A stretch of DNA of 38,049 nucleotides from Spirochaetaceae bacterium (GTDB lineage: Bacteria > Spirochaetota > Spirochaetia > SZUA-6 > DRHE01): contig CP070696.1 in NCBI GenBank assembly GCA_020353535.1, forward strand, positions 4,228,400 to 4,266,448, read 5' to 3'. Of the stretch, positions 31,745-38,049 are shown in pieces. The position numbers and the translations under genes are program-made. How positions within the stretch are numbered: position 1 is the first letter of the stretch; each line of letters starts with the position of its first letter. The notes under the pieces are model-generated. The model did no database searches, was not told the origin of the DNA, and saw only the letters and a program-made list of their open reading frames with translations.

Positions 31745-33264
31745 AGCCGCACCTCCCGTCTCTTCATTACCGTGAGCTGCACTCCGGTGATCAGCAGTAT
31801 GGCGATGAACAGCAGCATGGCTTTGGCCGTTGCCAGGCCCGCCAGACGCTTGGCAAAAGCGTCGAAGAAGATATCCATCACAAAGGGCACCGTTCCCAGC
31901 GCATACCCCGAGGGACCGACCATGGCGTATACCAGGTCAAAGCTCTTCAGGGAGTTGGACAGGCTCAGGAACAGACAGATGGTCAAAGCCGGTACCAGAA
32001 GGGGCAGAACCACATAGCGAAGCTTCTGTCGAGCTTTGGCGCCGTCGATCAGGGCGGCTTCGTGAACATCGGTAGGGATGCTCTGCAGGCCCGCCAGGTA
32101 GATGACCATTAAATAACCCGCCTCCCGCCAGACCTGCACCATCACGATCAGCCAGGGCGCCTTGCCGGGATCCCCCATCCACAGCTCGATGCCGGTCAGG
32201 GCGGGCATGAGATTGAAGAAGACAAAGGACCAGACCAGGGCTACCACGATCATGGACAGCACGTTAGGCAGGAAAAAGATGGTGCGCAGGATGTTGCGGC
32301 TCTTCAGCTTCTGATCCAGTGCCAGAGCCAGCATGAAGGCCAGGAGGTTGGAGAACAGGACGTTGAAGAACATGAAAAACAGGGTAAAACCCACGACACC
32401 CAGCTCGAACTTCCGCTCCACCCAGCGCTCTGCAAGCAGACGTTTGAACTCGCCGAGGTTGTAGATATCCCTGGCGGCTTCTCGAACTTCCGCAGCACTG
32501 GACGCGGACAGGCTGTAGGTGTCCAGGAATCGGGATACCGCCTGCTGGAGAGCGGCCTGATCATCCGCCAATCCCGCCTCCCGCACTGATGCGATCAGTT
32601 CATCCACCGCATTCGGCGGGACCGAGTACGCCACATCCACTTCCGGAAGCAGCCAGATCCGGTCCTCCAGCGTGAACTCGTCGAACTCTGTCCTCAGGGT
32701 GTACGCTTCCTCTCCCCTCTCGTACACCTCGCCCGCCAGAGAACGCTCCTCCTCGTTGTTGAGATTCCCCATAAAGACCTTCTCGAACTCCGCCAACGGA
32801 ATCTCCAGCGGCAGCTGAGAGTTTTGGTTGTAGTTTACCCTTGTGTAGCGCCGTGGATAGAAACGCTCCTCCACCCTGCCGCTGAAGATATCGATGAAGT
32901 TTTTCAAACCCACGTAGCGGAAGGTTTCGGGTCGATAGCCCACCCGGTTCAGGATGCGGACAATCCGATTGCGGTCGCTGCCGGTCAGCTCATAGCGTTT
33001 GTACTGACTATCGGCCGGATCGAGGGAGTAGATCCGCAGGAGGAAATCCCGATCCTCCTCCCGCTCGATACGGGAAAGGATCTGCTCCTCGAACTGCCCC
33101 TTCGCCATGCTGATCGGAGTCCGCGGTGTGGTGCCGTCCCAGTTCGTGAAGGATATACGGATACCCTGGGCGAAGGGATTAATGAAGAAAAGTGCGTATG
33201 CGGCCAGCGCCGGCAGCACAAACACACAGAAGTACAGCCAGCGTTTGAACTTGGATCCTACCAT
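31741..33264 (-). CDS. Sugar ABC transporter permease, MalF type with an extra large loop
   Basis: The 507-residue protein is about 200 residues longer than ordinary UgpA/LacF permeases. Membrane segment 1 is at about residues 8-30. A soluble, charged region of about 240 residues (45-285) follows, and then the normal permease core begins at ELGVVGFTLFFMFFNVLF. The EAA loop EAALIDGAKARQKLRYVVLP is present. The usual YVGLKNFIDIF segment lies at residues 117-127, so the added part is placed after it. E. coli MalF also carries a large periplasmic loop (P2) that contacts the binding protein; this one shows no obvious similarity to it. AGAGG upstream of ATG 33264 supports the start. Confidence 0.9.
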   Translation of the reverse strand: MVGSKFKRWLYFCVFVLPALAAYALFFINPFAQGIRISFTNWDGTTPRTPISMAKGQFEEQILSRIEREEDRDFLLRIYSLDPADSQYKRYELTGSDRNRIVRILNRVGYRPETFRYVGLKNFIDIFSGRVEERFYPRRYTRVNYNQNSQLPLEIPLAEFEKVFMGNLNNEEERSLAGEVYERGEEAYTLRTEFDEFTLEDRIWLLPEVDVAYSVPPNAVDELIASVREAGLADDQAALQQAVSRFLDTYSLSASSAAEVREAARDIYNLGEFKRLLAERWVERKFELGVVGFTLFFMFFNVLFSNLLAFMLALALDQKLKSRNILRTIFFLPNVLSMIVVALVWSFVFFNLMPALTGIELWMGDPGKAPWLIVMVQVWREAGYLMVIYLAGLQSIPTDVHEAALIDGAKARQKLRYVVLPLLVPALTICLFLSLSNSLKSFDLVYAMVGPSGYALGTVPFVMDIFFDAFAKRLAGLATAKAMLLFIAILLITGVQLTVMKRREVRL

Positions 33265-33344
33265 ACTTGATCCTCTTCTTGTGTTTCAGGAAGGAGGAGT
33301 CATCCTCTCTACCTCGGCTTCTAGCTGAGGCGGACGTACCCAGA

Positions 33345-33374
33345 GAAAAAGTGGGGAGGCGTTGTAGCCTCCCC
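33345..33374 (-). terminator. Hairpin with T-run after the binding-protein gene
   Basis: On the minus strand GGGGAGGC and GCCTCCCC form an 8-base stem with a 6-base loop, followed by ACTTTTTC. It lies between the binding-protein gene (upstream) and the permease gene. Partial termination there would give more binding protein than permease, as is common in such operons. Confidence 0.75.
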
Positions 33375-33446
33375 GCAGCGTACACAATAGCAAACCTGAA
33401 CCGGGTGTATCCCTACGGTCCGGTTGCCAGATGAGGTTGCCGAGAA

Positions 33447-34670
33447 CTAGCGGGCTTCCCGCCACTGCCGATCGATGTCGGCGATCACCGCCTCGGCGCT
33501 CTTCTTCTTGAAGGCGTAGGCCTGAGCTCCGTTCTTGACCGCGTCTTCGAATACAGCGGTCGGATACATTGAAAAGGCCCAGCGGTAGGCGCCCTGCGTA
33601 CCCACCGTCGTCATCAGCTCTACGAAGGGCGGCTTCATAGAAGAAAGGTCGGCACCCTTGAAGGAGATGGTCAGCTTGTAGTCCGTTGTCCAGATTTTCA
33701 CCGCCTCCGGAGTGGAAAGCCAGCTCAAGAATTTCTTGGCCGCAGCCTGTTTGTCCGGCGAAGCCTGGGCGGAGATCCCGAAGCAGGAATCCACGTCCGC
33801 GTAGAACTTGACCATCCTGGGATCATTGAACATGGGGAAGGGTACGAACCCGGCGTCCAATTTAGGATTGGTACCGATCGCCGCCCCGTATGACCACAAA
33901 CCCTGAACCATCATCGGAGATTTGCCACCGGCGAAGGAGGCCTGCTGCTGATCCCAGCTCATCTCCGCCGCGTTGGAATCCATGTTCTCCACGTACTGGT
34001 CTATGGTTGCAAACAGCAGGTTGGTATTCACCACACCGTAGCTGGTACGGCCGGCGTTCATGTCCGCGATAAACTGTCCAACCGATATATCTTTGGCAGC
34101 CAGCAGGTTGGTATGGGCCAGGGTAATGAAATGACCGATCGACCAGTTTTCCTTGAGCAGTCCCGCGTAGGGGGTGACACCGTTGGATTTCAGGGTTCGG
34201 GTGATACGCTGCAGGTCCCTGTAGGTACCCGGAGCGTTCAGGCCGTAAGTCTTGAACATATCCTTGTTGTAGATGATGCCGATCCCGGCGAAATCCATGG
34301 GCAGAGCCCACTGCTTGCCGTTCCAGGTAACCGCCGATTTGGCTGAGTCGATGACCTTGGACATCACCGGCTCTCCGGAGAGGTCCAGAACGTAACCTTT
34401 CTCGGCGTACTCAAACACCCGGGAGTAGGACTGCATCTGGAGAATCTCCGAGAGTTTTCCCATAGCAGCCCGGGCCGCCATGGTGGCGTCCGCATCATTG
34501 GGAATGATGAGCAGGTCGATGGAGATGCTCGGATTCTGGCGCACAAAAGTGTCCACGAGCTTCTTCAGTCCTTCCTGGTTCTCCTGCTTGTAGTAGTACA
34601 GTTCCAGCTTCTGGGCGAAGCTGAAGGCCGCTACCAGGACGAGCAGAATAACGACGATCGCTTTTTTCAT
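33447..34670 (-). CDS. Sugar ABC transporter solute-binding protein
   Basis: The 407-residue exported protein has an N-terminal signal KKAIVVILLVLVAAFSFAQ, then KLELYYYKQENQEGLKKLVD. Family 1 binding-protein features include GIGIIYNKDMFKTYGLNAPG, SFAGGKSPMMVQGLWSYGAA and KKFLSWLSTPEAVKIW. The signal peptide lacks a lipobox, so the protein is free in the periplasm. Aromatic residues near the N-terminus are typical for oligosaccharide binders. It is the first gene of the operon and has the strongest regulatory signals in this part of the window. Confidence 0.93.
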   Translation of the reverse strand: MKKAIVVILLVLVAAFSFAQKLELYYYKQENQEGLKKLVDTFVRQNPSISIDLLIIPNDADATMAARAAMGKLSEILQMQSYSRVFEYAEKGYVLDLSGEPVMSKVIDSAKSAVTWNGKQWALPMDFAGIGIIYNKDMFKTYGLNAPGTYRDLQRITRTLKSNGVTPYAGLLKENWSIGHFITLAHTNLLAAKDISVGQFIADMNAGRTSYGVVNTNLLFATIDQYVENMDSNAAEMSWDQQQASFAGGKSPMMVQGLWSYGAAIGTNPKLDAGFVPFPMFNDPRMVKFYADVDSCFGISAQASPDKQAAAKKFLSWLSTPEAVKIWTTDYKLTISFKGADLSSMKPPFVELMTTVGTQGAYRWAFSMYPTAVFEDAVKNGAQAYAFKKKSAEAVIADIDRQWREAR

Positions 34671-34680
34671 GAAAGCCTCC

Positions 34681-34697
34681 TTTGCCCAAAGGGCAAA
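34681..34697 (-). promoter_or_regulatory. Hairpin abutting the ribosome binding site of the binding-protein gene
   Basis: TTTGCCC-AAA-GGGCAAA is a perfect 7-base stem with a 3-base loop. In the mRNA the last stem bases run directly into GGAGG, ten bases or so before ATG 34670. It could protect the 5' end or control access to the ribosome binding site. Confidence 0.5.
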
Positions 34698-34719
34698 TTT
34701 TTTAGGTTAATCGGTAGGA

Positions 34720-34735
34720 TGTAAACCGGTTCACA
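34720..34735. promoter_or_regulatory. LacI/GalR-type operator
   Basis: TGTAAACCGGTTCACA is a near-perfect palindrome with a central C-G step (AACCGGTT), the form recognised by LacI/GalR family repressors. It lies 9 bases downstream of the -10 box of the importer promoter, where a bound repressor would block initiation. No LacI-type gene lies in this window. Confidence 0.65.
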
Positions 34736-34744
34736 TCTAGATAA

Positions 34745-34774
34745 ATAATAATTCCCGCCGGGGGGAGTTGTAAA
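34745..34774 (-). promoter_or_regulatory. Promoter of the second sugar importer operon
   Basis: On the minus strand TTTACA (34774-34769) and TATTAT (34750-34745) are separated by 18 bases. The palindromic operator lies immediately downstream and the binding-protein ATG about 75 bases from the -10. Confidence 0.6.
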
Positions 34775-34799
34775 GGAAAAATAGATTTGAGACGATGAT

Positions 34800-35717
34800 T
34801 CAGCCGGCCTGGCGTTCGTGCAGCTTGGCCTGATCGCCCCGTTTGAGCTTGTGCCGGAAGTTGGTGGTCTGGTCACCGATGATCTTGTCCAGATAGGCCA
34901 TCTGGCGGTCAACGGCTACGATGTAGAGGTTATGATTGACCTCGTAGCGCTCGCGGAAATGATGGTGGGCCAGCTCGAACATGTGCAGGTAGGTGTCCCT
35001 GAGCCGTCCTTTGACCGCCTCGTAAAACTCCCGGGTTTTTTTAAGGATATCGAACTCGGTCTGGTACCCGGGGATCCCGGCCTCCCGGAACTCGTGGTAG
35101 AGGAACAATAGCTTTTCCAGATAGGCACGGTCGGACATCTGTCCGAGGATGTCAGCGCTGCCCAGAATGGCTCCGGCGTCCTGCTCCTCCTCCGAGGGGA
35201 ACAGGATGCGGGCGAAATCGGTTTTCAGATCGGTGCTCTGGATCAGCCGAATGATCGACTCGGTCTCCGGCTCCTCGATCTCGAACACCTCGAAGTGGCG
35301 TTTCAGGAACTCGATGCTGCGCTGTTCATGCTGAGGGGTGTACTTTGCGCCGGTTCCTTCGGTATCCCAGTCTTCCTGGATGTATCCGGTATCGTGCAGC
35401 AAGGCGGCCAGAAGCAGATGAATAGCCAGCTCTTCGGGAAGGAACACCCGTTGGATGTTGTACCCATCCAGCAGTCGTGCGGTAGTCAGCAGCACATTCA
35501 TAGTGTGGCTGAAGTCATGATACTCGGCCAGGCACTCCCGATAACCGGGGAACTCCCCCGCGAACAGGGAACGTACCTGGGAGAAGGCCAATCGGACCCG
35601 CAGGGCCGAGTCTTCCGAGTAGTGGTAGTAGAAGATCCGCAGGACCTCTTCGATGACTTTCTCGGTGTCACGGGTATCGACAAGCTGGGAGAGCTGAACG
35701 TCTTTTTTTTCAGGCAT
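34800..35717 (-). CDS. HD-domain phosphohydrolase
   Basis: The 305-residue protein has metal-binding motifs of the HD superfamily: EYHDFSHT (His67, Asp68, His71) and LLAALLHDTGY (His108, Asp109), followed by GSADILGQMSD with a further acidic pair. The arrangement with EYHDFSHT resembles 3',5'-cyclic nucleotide phosphodiesterases of the HD type. No GGDEF, EAL or receiver domain and no membrane segment is present. It has its own promoter and a binding site (GAGG, seven bases before ATG 35717), so it is a single-gene unit. The substrate is not evident; a signalling nucleotide is likely. Confidence 0.8.
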   Translation of the reverse strand: MPEKKDVQLSQLVDTRDTEKVIEEVLRIFYYHYSEDSALRVRLAFSQVRSLFAGEFPGYRECLAEYHDFSHTMNVLLTTARLLDGYNIQRVFLPEELAIHLLLAALLHDTGYIQEDWDTEGTGAKYTPQHEQRSIEFLKRHFEVFEIEEPETESIIRLIQSTDLKTDFARILFPSEEEQDAGAILGSADILGQMSDRAYLEKLLFLYHEFREAGIPGYQTEFDILKKTREFYEAVKGRLRDTYLHMFELAHHHFRERYEVNHNLYIVAVDRQMAYLDKIIGDQTTNFRHKLKRGDQAKLHERQAG

Positions 35718-35734
35718 GGGTCGCCTCTAAGTAG

Positions 35735-35763
35735 ATAATACATCCTTTGGACGGACAATTCAA
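35735..35763 (-). promoter_or_regulatory. Sigma70-type promoter of the HD-domain gene
   Basis: TTGAAT (35763-35758) and TATTAT (35740-35735) have exactly 17 bases between them on the minus strand, and the -10 box is about 18 bases upstream of ATG 35717, giving a short leader. Confidence 0.65.
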
Positions 35764-35883
35764 TTTTACGGAGATGGAAGGTCGGTGGCTTGCCATGAAA
35801 GTCAGCAGCACTGTTGGATGCTTGCTATTCTTGACACCCGTGGGAAGATCGGCAACTATGGAATCGCTGGTGCGAAGATCCCG

Positions 35884-35901
35884 GGAGGCCTGCAGGCCTC
35901 C
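35884..35901. repeat. Perfect 18-base palindrome upstream of the DUF805 gene
   Basis: GGAGGCCTGCAGGCCTCC reads the same on both strands. It lies 38 bases before the DUF805 start and about 27 bases after a TTGACA (35831-35836) with a poor -10 (AACTAT at 35854-35859). It may be an operator or form a leader hairpin. Confidence 0.5.
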
Positions 35902-35939
35902 TACCCGTTCAACCAGTGCCGCCAGGTCAGGAGAAGCGC

Positions 35940-36491
35940 ATGAAATGGTATCTTGAGGTGTTGAGGAAGTACGTCAAATTCAGCGGCAGGGCACGACGGA
36001 CCGAGTACTGGATGTTCTTCCTGTTCAACACGCTGATCAGTATCGTGCTCGCCTTGTTTGAAAGACGTGTTCAAATGGTCCCCTGGTTCACCGTTCTATA
36101 CGGTTTGGCTGTGTTCCTGCCGGGGTGTGCGGTAGCGGTACGCAGACTCCATGATGTCGGTAAAAGCTGGACGTGGCTCCTTATCGGTCTTGTTCCAATC
36201 GCCGGGGGGATTATCCTGATTATCAAACTGGCCCAGAGTAGTCAGCCGGGGGAGAACCGGTATGGTCTGAGCCCTGAACCGATTGAAAAACTTGAAGCTC
36301 CCCTTTGGAGCATCGTGTTTTTTCTCTCCATATTGTCTGTTCTGTTAGGATTTGATCTGTGGCTCAAAGGACGGCCGGTCATTGGGATAATAATGACTTT
36401 CGGGATTCCGGGAATACTTATTGAGATACTGGCCTCCTCCGAGGATGCAATCAGAGGCAGGCTGCGCCGCAGCAGAACCACACGGTCTTAA
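35940..36491 (+). CDS. DUF805 membrane protein
   Basis: The 183-residue protein begins MKWYLEVLRKYVKFSGRA and continues RRTEYWMFFLFNTLIS, the hallmark of DUF805 inner-membrane proteins. VRRLHDVGKSWTWLL and a Gly-rich helix follow. Typical members end near residue 125; this one has an extra C-terminal part with two further hydrophobic stretches (about residues 130-145 and 150-170). CAGGAG, six bases before ATG 35940, decides the start. The function of the family is unknown. It stands alone between the HD gene (divergent) and the class II aldolase gene (convergent). Confidence 0.9.
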   Translation: MKWYLEVLRKYVKFSGRARRTEYWMFFLFNTLISIVLALFERRVQMVPWFTVLYGLAVFLPGCAVAVRRLHDVGKSWTWLLIGLVPIAGGIILIIKLAQSSQPGENRYGLSPEPIEKLEAPLWSIVFFLSILSVLLGFDLWLKGRPVIGIIMTFGIPGILIEILASSEDAIRGRLRRSRTTRS

Positions 36492-36524
36492 AATGGCTTC
36501 CCGGTTTCTCTGCTGAAGGGAGGC

Positions 36525-37268
36525 TCAGAGCTGGGAACCTACACCCTGGGTCTGCAGCACCTGAAGCACGATCTGGCTGATCAGCTCCACCGCCCGGGGA
36601 TCGACTTCCAAGCCCGGCGAGCGGCCCCAGCCCCGCTGCGCCCGAACCTGGAACAGCTCCTCGATCTCCGGCTCGCTCAAGGCTGCCGGCCCGCCCAACT
36701 GCATGGTGACCATACGGATGCGGGCGTACATCTCCAGGGTTTCCATGCGGTAGTAGGCCTGCATCACTGAGGTTCCCACCGTAAGGGCTCCATGGTTGGC
36801 CAGCAGCAATGCGTCACAGTCTGCGATCTCCCGGGACACCGTTTCAGGCACCTGGTGGGTGGTAGGGGTGCCGTACTCGGAAAAGCCGATCCTGCCCAAT
36901 CCGAACACCACTTCAGGCAGGATCACATCCTGATCCAGCCGAATCCTCGAGGTAGCAAATCCGGTGGCGGTTGGGGGATGGGCATGCACGATGGCCAGCA
37001 CATCGGGACGCTGCTGATAGACGGCCAGGTGCATCTTCATCTCCGAGGAGGGCTTCAAACTGCCGCTGAGAACGTTGCCTTCCGCATCAACGGTGAGCAG
37101 CATCTCTGCACTCATGTCCCCCTTGTTCACTCCCGTGGGAGTGATCACAATCCCTCCACCCGGCAGGCAAGCACTGATGTTTCCGTCGTTGGCCGCCACG
37201 AAGAACCGATCCCGCAGGCGTTTTCCCGCTTCGAGTATTTCCTCCCTTACCTTCGCCGCGTCGATCAA
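36525..37268 (-). CDS. Class II aldolase (FucA/AraD family)
   Basis: The 247-residue protein has the zinc-dependent aldolase/epimerase pattern: FFVAANDGNISACLP, VITPTGVNKGD, KPSSEMKMH (Glu76), VHAHPPTATGFA (His95, His97) and LLLANHGALTVG (His159). Relatives cleave L-fuculose 1-phosphate, L-rhamnulose 1-phosphate or related sugar phosphates to dihydroxyacetone phosphate and an aldehyde. TTG 37268 is used as start because GGAGG lies eight bases upstream and the protein then begins at the expected position. It is 27 bases downstream of the deoxyribose-phosphate aldolase gene, so the two aldolases form an operon. The specific substrate is unknown. Confidence 0.9.
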   Translation of the reverse strand: MIDAAKVREEILEAGKRLRDRFFVAANDGNISACLPGGGIVITPTGVNKGDMSAEMLLTVDAEGNVLSGSLKPSSEMKMHLAVYQQRPDVLAIVHAHPPTATGFATSRIRLDQDVILPEVVFGLGRIGFSEYGTPTTHQVPETVSREIADCDALLLANHGALTVGTSVMQAYYRMETLEMYARIRMVTMQLGGPAALSEPEIEELFQVRAQRGWGRSPGLEVDPRAVELISQIVLQVLQTQGVGSQL

Positions 37269-37295
37269 AGCCTTACCCTCCCCGGATTATGGAGT

Positions 37296-38049
37296 TTAGT
37301 AGGTGGACTGGCTTTTGGCGCCAGTGACGATAGCAACACTTGAGCTGGCGCCGATACGGCTGGCCCCGGCCTGAATCATGGCAACCGCGTCCTCGTAGCT
37401 GCGCACTCCCCCCGCTGCTTTGACCCCCATCTCCAGACCCACGGTCCTGCGCATCAGGGCTACATCCTCCACGGTCGCCCCGGATGAAGCGAAGCCGGTG
37501 GAGGTCTTCACGTAATGTGCCCCGGACCGCTTGGCGATCTGGCAGGCCAGGACCTTCTCTTCGTCACTGAGCAGGGCATTTTCGATAATCACCTTGAGAA
37601 TCGTGTTCTGCCGGCAGGCTCGCAGCACCCAGCGCACATCCTCCTCTACGGTCTTTAGATCTCCGGATTTCAAGGCGCCGACGTTCATAACCATGTCGAT
37701 CTCATCGGCCCCATTTTCCACAGCCCCCCGGGTTTCGAAACTCTTGGCTCGACTGTCCATGGCGCCGAGAGGAAAGCCCACCACGGTACAGACCTTAACT
37801 CCCTTACCCCGGAGCTTACGGGCGCAGTAGGCTGTCCAGGTGGTGTTTACGCAGACTGAGTAGAAACCATATTCCACAGCCTCGGCACAGAGCTTATCGA
37901 CCTGCTCTTTCGTGGCTTCCGGCTTGAGCAGGGTGTGATCAATGAATCGGGCCAGATCTGCCGGACGAAGGCCCGGGAACTCAGCCGGCGCGGTTTTTGT
38001 CGTTGAGGCACCTTTCCCCGCCGCAGCAGCCTCAGCGGCCTCTGAGCCG
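37296..38049 (-). CDS. deoC: Deoxyribose-phosphate aldolase, cut by the right edge
   Basis: The frame continues past the right edge, so the start is missing; 250 residues are visible. Family motifs are FIDHTLLKPEAT, GFYSVCVNTTW, VCTVVGFPLGA, EIDMVMNVGALKSGD, KVIIENALLSDEEK and the Schiff-base lysine in HYVKTSTGFA, then GVKAAGGVRSYEDA. It cleaves 2-deoxyribose 5-phosphate to glyceraldehyde 3-phosphate and acetaldehyde. Before FIDHTLLKP the protein carries more than 30 extra residues rich in Ala, Thr and Gly (EAAEAAAAGKGASTTKTAP), absent from ordinary DeoC. It is upstream of the class II aldolase gene. Confidence 0.92.
   Translation of the reverse strand, partial: GSEAAEAAAAGKGASTTKTAPAEFPGLRPADLARFIDHTLLKPEATKEQVDKLCAEAVEYGFYSVCVNTTWTAYCARKLRGKGVKVCTVVGFPLGAMDSRAKSFETRGAVENGADEIDMVMNVGALKSGDLKTVEEDVRWVLRACRQNTILKVIIENALLSDEEKVLACQIAKRSGAHYVKTSTGFASSGATVEDVALMRRTVGLEMGVKAAGGVRSYEDAVAMIQAGASRIGASSSVAIVTGAKSQSTY

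Noticed and set aside
1..38049. CRISPR array, tRNA/rRNA genes, prophage or insertion sequences
   Set aside because: No regularly spaced direct repeats, cloverleaf-like sequences, transposase or phage structural genes were seen on either strand.

Overview
The window is a GC-rich, gene-dense bacterial stretch of carbohydrate and glycerol catabolism. A member of the Spirochaetota (Spirochaetales-like) is the best guess. The evidence is a solute-binding protein whose leader is followed by Gly-Gly-Gly-Gln-Glu, paired sugar ABC permeases without a local ATPase, a ROK repressor, and a GlpK / flavoprotein / DUF1667 operon. This is inference from gene content, not a phylogeny. I saw no tRNA, rRNA, CRISPR array or insertion sequence.

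Left part (1-8.3 kb): a three-GAF histidine kinase, cut by the left edge, and an orphan 59-residue Phd/YefM-like antitoxin lie on the minus strand. A two-gene plus-strand operon follows: a GlpA-like flavoprotein without the usual C-terminal domain, and a fumarate-reductase-type iron-sulfur subunit. Next come minus-strand genes for an aldehyde dehydrogenase and an FSA-type transaldolase, then a decayed altronate/galactarate dehydratase (plus strand). Two small minus-strand envelope genes follow, one of them split by an in-frame UGA.

Middle (8.4-23 kb): one minus-strand catabolic cluster runs from a ROK regulator and a sugar-binding protein (21-23 kb) to two permeases, a NagB-like enzyme, an amidohydrolase, a Gfo/Idh/MocA oxidoreductase and a GH31 enzyme closely resembling sulfoquinovosidase YihQ (15.3-8.4 kb). 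It is interrupted by a plus-strand block at 15.5-20.3 kb: tungsten aldehyde:ferredoxin oxidoreductase with its polyferredoxin, and an autoregulated TetR / ABC-2 exporter operon. The GH31 enzyme differs from YihQ at two of the five residues that recognise sulfoquinovose, so the substrate is probably a related but different glucoside. This cluster is the best candidate for an undescribed pathway.

Right part (23-38 kb): a glycerol operon (glycerol kinase, glycerol-3-phosphate oxidising flavoprotein, NAD/FAD oxidoreductase, DUF1667, DUF72) on plus. It converges on a second minus-strand sugar importer operon (binding protein, MalF-like permease with a large extra loop, MalG-like permease, GH13 enzyme) with a readable promoter and LacI-type operator. 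An HD-domain hydrolase, a DUF805 membrane protein, a class II aldolase and a deoxyribose-phosphate aldolase cut by the right edge complete the window.

No gap between called features exceeds 300 bases. The larger ones (2261-2445, 15313-15495, 17807-17995, 22940-23156, 33265-33446, 35718-35939) hold promoters, operators or hairpins, described individually.
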